20,684 nt of DNA from Acidimicrobium sp. UBA3029 (lineage in GTDB: Bacteria; Actinomycetota; Acidimicrobiia; Acidimicrobiales; Ilumatobacteraceae): positions 1-20,684 of the forward strand of contig DFDK01000011.1 of the NCBI GenBank assembly GCA_002367695.1, in the 5' to 3' direction. Positions 14,916-20,684 of this stretch are shown one piece after another. A program made the position numbers and the translations under genes. Every line of letters starts with the position of its first letter. The first letter of the stretch is position 1. The notes below the pieces were generated by a model. It ran no database searches. It saw nothing but the letters and a program-made list of their open reading frames with translations, and had not been told where the DNA came from.

Positions 14916-15875
14916 ATGACTTTGCGCCTGACTGTTAACCGCCAAGCATGGCTCGACCATGTGCACACCCAGGCCGTACTACTTGGGAATAGTCAACACC
15001 TTGTGCCGGTTGTCAAAGGCAACGGTTATGGGTTTGGCCGACCAATCTTGATTGAACAAGCAACACAATTCTCCACCGAAATTGCGGTTGGCACAGTCTT
15101 CGAGGCCCACGACATTCCGGCATCGCACACGCCAATCGTGCTCACGCCTGTTGGCAATGAGTTGCCCACATCGTTGCCGCGCAATGCGGTGCTCGTTGTC
15201 GGATCGATCCAACACGTCAACACACTTGTTTCACATGGCTGGAGCGGCCGCGTGATCATCAAACTCCGATCGAGCGTGCAACGTTTTGGTGTTGCTGGTT
15301 CCGACGTCGCTTCGGTAGTCAGTGCTGTTAACGGTGCTGGCTTTGAGCAACATGGTTGGTCGGTGCACCCACCGCTCGATGGCACGGCTACTGATCACAT
15401 GCAAGAGATTGCACAATGGCTGAGCATCGTGCCAAATAATTTGCCGATGTATGTCAGCCACGTCGATGCCGACTCACTCAATGCATTGCGCGCCGCTCAC
15501 CAACAACGCAATATCATCGCCCGCTCTGGTACTTCTTTGTGGCTTGGTGACAAGTCAATGCTCACACTGGAAACCGATGTTTTGGATGTGAACCACGTCG
15601 ATGGTGGAACAGCTGGCTATCGCAACACTCCAATTTCTGGCAGTGGATTACTAGTTGTAGTTGGTTGCGGATCAAGCCACGGTGTCGTTACAAATGCTGG
15701 CGATCTCAGCCCATTCCATTTTGCAAAACAACGCCTCACAATGCTCGAGCCATCACACATGCACTCAACGATGCTGTTCGTACAAGACGGAGTTGCTTGT
15801 CCAACCATGAATGACTTTGTTGACGTGCAACAACCACTCTCTCGAGTATTTGTCGACACCATCTCCTGGAAATAG
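14916..15875 (+). CDS. Alanine racemase-like PLP protein, probably not a standard racemase
   Basis: The N-terminal TIM-barrel of the fold-III PLP family is clear: VVKGNGYGFG holds the PLP lysine (Lys34), and the later RSGTSLWLG matches the racemase PGIALYG block. The protein is short (319 aa against about 360-380) and the second domain is altered. Where racemases have the GYADG motif with the catalytic tyrosine, this one reads VVVGCGSSHGV, with Cys251 at the tyrosine position by eye. The usual GRVCMD motif near the end is replaced by HSTMLFV and then CPTMNDFVDV. D/L-alanine racemisation is therefore doubtful; a decarboxylase-like, other racemase or PLP-binding role is open. The gene starts at an ATG with no ribosome site, is divergent from DUF4395, and is followed after 8 nt by a YeiB-like membrane gene. 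Confidence 0.78.
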   Translation: MTLRLTVNRQAWLDHVHTQAVLLGNSQHLVPVVKGNGYGFGRPILIEQATQFSTEIAVGTVFEAHDIPASHTPIVLTPVGNELPTSLPRNAVLVVGSIQHVNTLVSHGWSGRVIIKLRSSVQRFGVAGSDVASVVSAVNGAGFEQHGWSVHPPLDGTATDHMQEIAQWLSIVPNNLPMYVSHVDADSLNALRAAHQQRNIIARSGTSLWLGDKSMLTLETDVLDVNHVDGGTAGYRNTPISGSGLLVVVGCGSSHGVVTNAGDLSPFHFAKQRLTMLEPSHMHSTMLFVQDGVACPTMNDFVDVQQPLSRVFVDTISWK

Positions 15876-15883
15876 ATCAATTC

Positions 15884-16999
15884 GTGACGCCGTCATCTCG
15901 GATCGAGAGTTTGGACGTCACCCGAGCCATTGCCCTCTTCGGAGTCGTTGCGATGAACTACCACGCATATCTCAACGGCGCTCAGTCCATGTACCCCACT
16001 CACCCATCGGTGTGGGAACGCATGTTCAACCCACTCACAGGCCCACTCACCACAAGATTCGCTGCAACATTTGTATTGATTGCCGGCATCGGTGTGAGCT
16101 TGTTTACGCAACGTGCACGAGCGTCGAACAACCGCGCCGATATTCAACATGCTCGCATCGTTCTACTGCGTCGCGGAACATTGCTGTATTTCTTGGGTTA
16201 CTTCGTGCAGTGGTTCTGGCCCGGAACGATCCTCTTTTATTACGGCGCTTATTTCATCATTGCAGCGGCCGTGTTTGCGTGGTCATCTCGACAACTCATT
16301 GGCCTTTGTGTCATAAGTATTGCCACCGCAGCAGGCATTTCATGGTGGCGAGCAAACCAGTTACTTGATGGCAACTTGACGAACTGGCTCTCACCCTCAC
16401 CTAATTCGCCACGAAATCTGCTCATTCGCACATTTGTTGACTACACCCACCCAGTCTTTCCATGGATCGCATTTTTTATCGTGGGCATCGTGCTAGGACG
16501 CCACATCCATCGATTGTCCGAGATACGTCTACGGCTCCTGTTCGCAGCGATCCTCCTGATGCTCGCCACGCACGCCGCCAATTTTCTATTTACACCATCT
16601 TCTCAGATTGTCGATCGTGACTTCGTCCTGGCGAAGCTGTTGTCGACCCAGCCACTCGATCGCAGCATGTTGTTTTCACTCGGCACGCTCGCAACCGCCG
16701 TTGTTGCACTCTGTTTAGTTTCGCTAGTAGTTGAGCGCGCACCACGATTTATTATTTTGGGGGTTCTTGTGCGGTTTCTTGCGCGTGCCGGACGCATGAC
16801 ACTTTCGGTGTATTTACTGCATGTCGTATTTTTTAATCTGCTCGTGCATCGGTTGCACTGGGTGGGTGGTACTGGTCTTGACACCGCACTTGTGTTGTCG
16901 CTGTTATTTTACGTTGTGGCACTGATGCTCGCAAGTGGGTGGAATAAACACTTTGGGCTCGGACCAGCAGAACGTGCCTACAGAACATTTGGCGGATGA
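15884..16999 (+). CDS. YeiB/DUF418-like multi-pass membrane protein (acyltransferase superfamily)
   Basis: About ten hydrophobic segments in 371 aa. The start RIESLDVTRAIALFGVVAMNY is the hallmark of the DUF1624/heparan-alpha-glucosaminide N-acetyltransferase-like and DUF418 group (E. coli YeiB). The end, GRMTLSVYLLH and FGLGPAERAYRTF, matches the DUF418 C-terminal pattern. These proteins are presumed to move acyl groups across or at the membrane, but substrates are mostly unknown. The GTG at 15884 follows the racemase-like stop after 8 nt; a weak TGGA lies upstream. The TGA overlaps an in-frame ATG of ung (ATGA at 16996). No metal or catalytic residues can be assigned with certainty. Confidence 0.78.
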   Translation: MTPSSRIESLDVTRAIALFGVVAMNYHAYLNGAQSMYPTHPSVWERMFNPLTGPLTTRFAATFVLIAGIGVSLFTQRARASNNRADIQHARIVLLRRGTLLYFLGYFVQWFWPGTILFYYGAYFIIAAAVFAWSSRQLIGLCVISIATAAGISWWRANQLLDGNLTNWLSPSPNSPRNLLIRTFVDYTHPVFPWIAFFIVGIVLGRHIHRLSEIRLRLLFAAILLMLATHAANFLFTPSSQIVDRDFVLAKLLSTQPLDRSMLFSLGTLATAVVALCLVSLVVERAPRFIILGVLVRFLARAGRMTLSVYLLHVVFFNLLVHRLHWVGGTGLDTALVLSLLFYVVALMLASGWNKHFGLGPAERAYRTFGG

Positions 17000-17016
17000 C
17001 CAGAGGTCAATGCACC

Positions 17017-17694
17017 ATGTCGGATCAGCTACCGCCGTCGTGGCACGACTTGCTCGCCCACGAAATATCGAAGCCTTATTGGTCGAGTTTGCAAGATTTT
17101 GTTGCTGCTGAACGACAAGTAGCAAACGTCTACCCGCCTTTAGGCGCAACGTTTCGCGCTTTTACACTCACTGCACCCCTGGATGTGCGAGTAGTGATAC
17201 TTGGGCAAGACCCGTATCACTCGCAAAACCAAGCAAATGGTTTGTGTTTCTCGGTAACAAACGGCGTCAAGATCCCTCCATCGCTACGCAACATCTACAA
17301 AGAGTTACAGGCTGATTGCGGGATTGAGCCTTCATCAAGTGGAGATTTGACTTCATGGGCGCGTCAAGGCGTGTTGTTGCTTAATGCAACACTTACCGTG
17401 CGACAAGACGGTGCCGGTACACACCAGGGTCATGGCTGGGAAGTTTTTACTGATGCCGTCGTACACACACTCGGATCACTGAAGTCACCCATTGTGTTTG
17501 TGTTGTGGGGCGCATTTGCGCGTAACAAGAAATCATTGATCACGCAATTGCAACACACAATTATCGAGTCGGCTCACCCAAGTCCGCTGTCGGCACACAA
17601 TGGTTTCTTTCGCTCCAAACCATTTTCTCAAATCAATCAAGCGCTTCGAGCAAACGGTTCAGACCCCATCGACTGGCATATACCCAACCAATAG
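17017..17694 (+). CDS. ung: Uracil-DNA glycosylase
   Basis: Family 1 uracil-DNA glycosylase that removes uracil from DNA to start base-excision repair. Motifs: the water-activating loop GQDPYHS (Asp65, His68), the uracil-binding LLLNATLTV, and the DNA-intercalation loop HPSPLSAHNGFF. The end DWHIPN resembles the DW.. end of E. coli Ung. The second ATG (17017) is preferred: it gives the family-like start (QLPPSWHDLL) and has CAGAGG 10 nt upstream. An ATG at 16996 overlapping the YeiB-like stop would add seven residues (MTRGQCT). 225 aa is a normal length. A 47-nt gap follows before the SRPBCC gene. Confidence 0.95.
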   Translation: MSDQLPPSWHDLLAHEISKPYWSSLQDFVAAERQVANVYPPLGATFRAFTLTAPLDVRVVILGQDPYHSQNQANGLCFSVTNGVKIPPSLRNIYKELQADCGIEPSSSGDLTSWARQGVLLLNATLTVRQDGAGTHQGHGWEVFTDAVVHTLGSLKSPIVFVLWGAFARNKKSLITQLQHTIIESAHPSPLSAHNGFFRSKPFSQINQALRANGSDPIDWHIPNQ

Positions 17695-17729
17695 CTCGTT
17701 GGCTTTGTGCAGTTTGAGTGCGAAAAGAT

Positions 17730-17735
17730 TAGATT
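17730..17735 (+). promoter_or_regulatory. Candidate -10 hexamer of the SRPBCC-sulfatase pair
   Basis: TAGATT lies 6 nt before the ATG at 17742 in the gap after ung. No Shine-Dalgarno lies between, so the message may be leaderless. No clear -35. Confidence 0.35.
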
Positions 17736-17741
17736 TGGACC

Positions 17742-18131
17742 ATGGGAACCGTGCGTCGCTTTGGCTTTATCGAGTGTGACGCCGACACCGTGTGGGCTTT
17801 TGTTGGTGCACCAGAACGACTGCATGAATGGTTTCCAATCACTTCGTGTCGCGTAGAGGGAAATAAACGTTGGATTGTGCTTGCTGCTGGTATCACGTTT
17901 GAAGAAGACATCGTTACCCTCGACCACGACTTGCGTCGCTTTCAATACAAGATTGTTAATAACCCACTGATCACATTCCATCTCGGAACAGTTGACGTGA
18001 TTCCCGACGGACCCAATCGATGCCTGCTGATGTATTCGACCGACATGGAACCAGAAGTGTTGGCGCTTCCAATCGGTGGTGCAGCTGGCGTTGGTATTGC
18101 CAAAGTAAAAGAAATGTTTGATCGGAAATAA
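17742..18131 (+). CDS. SRPBCC (START/Bet v1-fold) family protein
   Basis: Small soluble protein of 129 aa with the helix-grip fold pattern: an opening strand (RRFGFIECDADTVWAFVGAPERLHEWFP), alternating beta strands, and a final amphipathic helix (GIAKVKEMFDRK). Members bind hydrophobic ligands or act as cyclases and dehydratases; no specific ligand can be named. Its TAA is immediately followed by the ATG of the sulfatase, with no bases between, so the two are very likely co-translated and may share a substrate. Confidence 0.8.
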   Translation: MGTVRRFGFIECDADTVWAFVGAPERLHEWFPITSCRVEGNKRWIVLAAGITFEEDIVTLDHDLRRFQYKIVNNPLITFHLGTVDVIPDGPNRCLLMYSTDMEPEVLALPIGGAAGVGIAKVKEMFDRK

Positions 18132-19682
18132 ATGGGTCGCAAGATTCTGTTTATCACCACCGACCAGCAGCGCTACGACGCACTTGGTTGCAACGGCGGA
18201 ATGATTGCTCGCACGCCAACGATTGATGCTTTGAGCAAGCACGGCATCACATTTGATCGTGCGCATCCACAAAATGTTGTGTGCATGCCGTCGCGCAGCA
18301 CCATGCTCACCGGCCAGCACGTTGCTACTCACGGCGTGTGGATGAACGGTGTACCGCTGCCAGAAGATGCCCCGAGCATTGCAGCCGACTTGCGAGCGAC
18401 CGGTTACGCAACCGCACTCATCGGCAAGGCCCACTTCGAACCATTGCTCGATCCATTTTTGCGCTTCACCGAAAACCGCATGGGCAATAATCGTGTCACT
18501 AGTGAAAACCCAAATGACCCGCACCGTGGGTTTGACCATATGGAGCTTGCCACTCATGGTGCTGCAGGCGCACTGCATTACTCGCAATGGATTCGCGACA
18601 ACCACCCAGAATCAGTTTTTAGTTATTACCGAGTGCTCGACAATGAATTGCAAGTCAACGCCGAGGGTGGTGGCGATACCAAAGCGCCACAAGTACATGT
18701 CAATCCGATTCCCACCGAGTGGTATCACACCGAATGGGTGGCTCAACGAACGATTGCATGGCTCGAGTCGTTGCCTGCAGATCGCGACTGGTTTTGTTGG
18801 ATGAGTTTTCCAGATCCACATCACCCGTGGGATCCGCCGGCATCAGAGATGCACCGCGTTCGTTGGCAGGACCTCGATCTTCCAGAGGGATACATTGCAA
18901 ATTCGACAACTCGCGAAGCAGTGCTCGACGACAAGTTGCGCCACTGGCGCGGTTGGTACGACGGCACCTTTGTTTCAAACTACGAAGCACCGGCTCGCTG
19001 GGTGCCTGCGACGCTGACGCAAGACCAAGTGCGTGAAGTCAATGCGTACACCCATGTTGAAAATGAACTGATCGACGAAGCGATTGCCAAAGTCATGGGC
19101 GCGATCGAGTCACGCGGTTGGGGAAACGATCTCGACGTGTTGTACACCACCGATCACGGCGAGTTTCAAGGCGACTTCGGTCTGCTCTTCAAGGGTCCGT
19201 ATCACGTCGACTCATTGATGCGGCTTCCTCTCATCTGGCGCCCAGCACCAAGCGCCAACATTTCTCCTGCTCGAGTTTCTGCTCCAGTTGGCCACGTTTC
19301 ACTTGCTGCAACATTTGCACACATCGCAGGCATTGCTCAACCGAGCTACGTAGAAGCACCGCGACTACCAATGCATCAAGCCGAAGCCGAACAACTTGGT
19401 CACGAGCGTGTGCTCACCGAATGGGATTCTGTGCTGTTTGGAAAGATCGTGCACCTGCGAACCATCTGTCGCGATAACTGGGTGTGCACAGCCGCACTTG
19501 ACGGCACAATGAACAAGGCTGGTGATGGTGAGCTCTACGACCTCACTCACGACCCGCTGCAACACGTCAATCGCTGGGACGACCCAAGCGTGCGAGCTTT
19601 GCGCGAAGATTTGCTTGCCGACATGTGGGACAACCTGCCGTCACAGCACCTGCCACTGCGCTCAATGGATGCACCTGTTTAA
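18132..19682 (+). CDS. Sulfatase (formylglycine-dependent, alkaline phosphatase superfamily)
   Basis: Hydrolase of sulfate (or related phosphonate/phosphate) esters. The active-site signature is CMPSR at residues 51-55, in VVCMPSRSTMLTG; Cys51 must be oxidised to formylglycine by a separate enzyme. The metal site is built from Asp11 (ITTDQQRYDALG) and Asp341-His342 (TTDHGE). 516 aa fits type I sulfatases. No signal peptide is visible, as the first strand starts at once, so it is probably cytoplasmic and acts on an imported or internal ester; SDPHHPW-like blocks (FPDPHHPWDPP) recall choline-sulfatase and phosphonate monoester hydrolase relatives. No formylglycine-generating enzyme or anSME lies in the window. 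Its TAA ends 6 nt from the convergent agmatine deiminase stop. Confidence 0.92.
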   Translation: MGRKILFITTDQQRYDALGCNGGMIARTPTIDALSKHGITFDRAHPQNVVCMPSRSTMLTGQHVATHGVWMNGVPLPEDAPSIAADLRATGYATALIGKAHFEPLLDPFLRFTENRMGNNRVTSENPNDPHRGFDHMELATHGAAGALHYSQWIRDNHPESVFSYYRVLDNELQVNAEGGGDTKAPQVHVNPIPTEWYHTEWVAQRTIAWLESLPADRDWFCWMSFPDPHHPWDPPASEMHRVRWQDLDLPEGYIANSTTREAVLDDKLRHWRGWYDGTFVSNYEAPARWVPATLTQDQVREVNAYTHVENELIDEAIAKVMGAIESRGWGNDLDVLYTTDHGEFQGDFGLLFKGPYHVDSLMRLPLIWRPAPSANISPARVSAPVGHVSLAATFAHIAGIAQPSYVEAPRLPMHQAEAEQLGHERVLTEWDSVLFGKIVHLRTICRDNWVCTAALDGTMNKAGDGELYDLTHDPLQHVNRWDDPSVRALREDLLADMWDNLPSQHLPLRSMDAPV

Positions 19683-19688
19683 AAACTG

Positions 19689-20669
19689 TTAGAGCAGAGC
19701 AGGTATTTGCTGCGTGATGCAGTGAATGCCACCACCACCGTAAGCAAGAATGCCACCGATGTCGAGACCAATGATGTCGCGATCGGGAATGTATTCGCCG
19801 ATGAGTCCAAGCATGTCGTCGTCTGCCGCGTGACCGCAGACAGGCACAATTACTGCACCATTGATCATATAAAAATTGAGATACGGAACTTGCATGCGCT
19901 CACCGTGATACTCGATCACTGGCAACACAGGAATTTCGTGCATCGTCACGCCAAAAGATTGAGCAACCTTACGGTTTTCTTCAAGACGCAAGTGGTCGCT
20001 CAATGATTTGTTGTCACATGTTTGAAAAACCATTGTGCGAGGAGCAACAAATATCGCAACATTATCTACGTGTCCGTCGGTGTCGGCGTCCATCGACAAT
20101 CCGTGTGGAAGCCACATCACTTCGTTTAAGTCAAACTCACTGCGCAATCGTTGTTCAATCTGATCTTTGCTCAGTTGAGGATTGCGATTTGGATGCAACA
20201 AACATTGCTCAGTTGTAGCCAACAAGCCAGCACCGTCGGACGTGATTGATCCACCTTCAAGCACCATGTCGATGTTGCGCACCGAGTGACCGGCATGTTT
20301 GGCCCACGCACTTGCTACAGCAGCATCTTTGTCGAATGGCACAAACTTTTGGCCCCAGCCATTAAATATCCAGTTGCCTGCAACACGTTCAATGCCATCA
20401 AAAACATAGATGGGGCCTGAGTCCCTAAACCACGAGTCGTCAATCGGGAGTGCAACCACGTCGACTGTCGAGCCACACAGCTCGACTGCGTTCTCAGCTT
20501 CTTGTTGATTTGCAATCATGGTTACGGGCTCGTAACCCGAGATTGTGCGCGCTAACGCAGCATGAGCTTCCCGTGCTTCGTCGAGATACTGGCCGTATAC
20601 GTCGTCACGGGTAGGCCATGCAATAACGGTGCGTTCGTGAGGCGCAAACTCACCAGGCATTGTTGGCAT
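19689..20669 (-). CDS. aguA: Agmatine deiminase (peptidyl-arginine deiminase family)
   Basis: Guanidino-group-modifying enzyme converting agmatine to N-carbamoylputrescine and ammonia, a route from arginine to putrescine. Catalytic features: DSWFRDSGP (substrate-binding Asp and Arg), LEGGSI (Glu), DGHVDN (catalytic His and Asp), and the nucleophile Cys317 in GGGGIHCITQQ near the C-terminus. 326 aa is slightly short for AguA (about 340-370), but all motifs are present. The ATG at 20669 precedes the usual MPGEFAPHE start. The frame remains open to the right edge of the window, so a longer N-terminus cannot be excluded. No carbamoylputrescine amidohydrolase (aguB) is in the window. A relative acting on another guanidino compound cannot be ruled out. 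Confidence 0.9.
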   Translation of the reverse strand: MPTMPGEFAPHERTVIAWPTRDDVYGQYLDEAREAHAALARTISGYEPVTMIANQQEAENAVELCGSTVDVVALPIDDSWFRDSGPIYVFDGIERVAGNWIFNGWGQKFVPFDKDAAVASAWAKHAGHSVRNIDMVLEGGSITSDGAGLLATTEQCLLHPNRNPQLSKDQIEQRLRSEFDLNEVMWLPHGLSMDADTDGHVDNVAIFVAPRTMVFQTCDNKSLSDHLRLEENRKVAQSFGVTMHEIPVLPVIEYHGERMQVPYLNFYMINGAVIVPVCGHAADDDMLGLIGEYIPDRDIIGLDIGGILAYGGGGIHCITQQIPALL

Positions 20670-20684
20670 TAGATGCCCGACGTC

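Noticed and set aside
17637..18605. Long minus-strand open frame (322 codons) opposite ung, SRPBCC and sulfatase
   Set aside because: It spans three real genes on the other strand with clear motifs, shows no domain pattern, and is rich in Cys, His, Trp and Met as expected for an antisense shadow.

Overview
The window looks like part of an actinobacterial chromosome, most likely a compact, medium-GC aquatic lineage such as Acidimicrobiia. That placement is an inference. It rests on a complete-looking mycofactocin locus with an NDMA-type zinc alcohol dehydrogenase, an LCP cell-wall protein, a DUF4395 protein, frequent GTG/TTG starts, many ATGA or CTAG overlaps between genes, and an overall GC near one half by eye. 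No stretch over 300 bases lacks a gene; the longest gap (about 90 bases) is the divergent promoter region between the alcohol dehydrogenase and mftA. I saw no tRNA, rRNA, CRISPR array, insertion sequence or origin.

Layout. At the left, on the minus strand, are a truncated MFS transporter and cysS (cysteinyl-tRNA synthetase), overlapping by ATGA. Divergent from them are valS and an LCP (LytR-CpsA-Psr) protein, also ATGA-coupled. Converging on these is a minus-strand operon of a zinc alcohol dehydrogenase (Rxyl_3153 type), a MoxR-type AAA+ ATPase and a VWA protein. Divergent from the dehydrogenase is the mycofactocin operon: mftA, mftB, mftC, then plsY (acyl-phosphate:glycerol-3-phosphate acyltransferase) and a DedA membrane protein in the place where mftD often stands, then mftE and mftF. 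A convergent DUF4395 membrane protein closes that block. The right part carries an alanine-racemase-like protein, a YeiB/DUF418-like membrane protein, uracil-DNA glycosylase, an SRPBCC protein abutting a sulfatase, and finally a minus-strand agmatine deiminase.

How the genes work together. MftA is a short peptide ending in the signature IDGMCGVY. MftB presents it, the radical SAM enzyme MftC modifies its terminal Val-Tyr, MftE cuts the core free and MftF adds glucose units. The divergently transcribed dehydrogenase belongs to a family expected to use mycofactocin as electron acceptor, with the MoxR/VWA pair as its likely chaperone or activation partners. mftD, the usual next oxidation step, mftR and mftG are not in the window.

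Two observations stand out. First, the VWA gene has no ordinary start codon ahead of its apparently genuine N-terminal coding sequence. That frame is reached from the upstream MoxR gene by a -1 shift exactly at a GGGAAAA heptamer, flanked by an SD-like GGAG 10 nt upstream and a GC-rich hairpin 6 nt downstream, a dnaX-like arrangement. Second, the mft operon contains plsY and dedA but no mftD. Also notable are an alanine-racemase homologue that seems to lack the catalytic tyrosine, and a recurrent TAnnnT hexamer 6-9 nt before the first start codon of several transcription units, suggesting leaderless transcripts.
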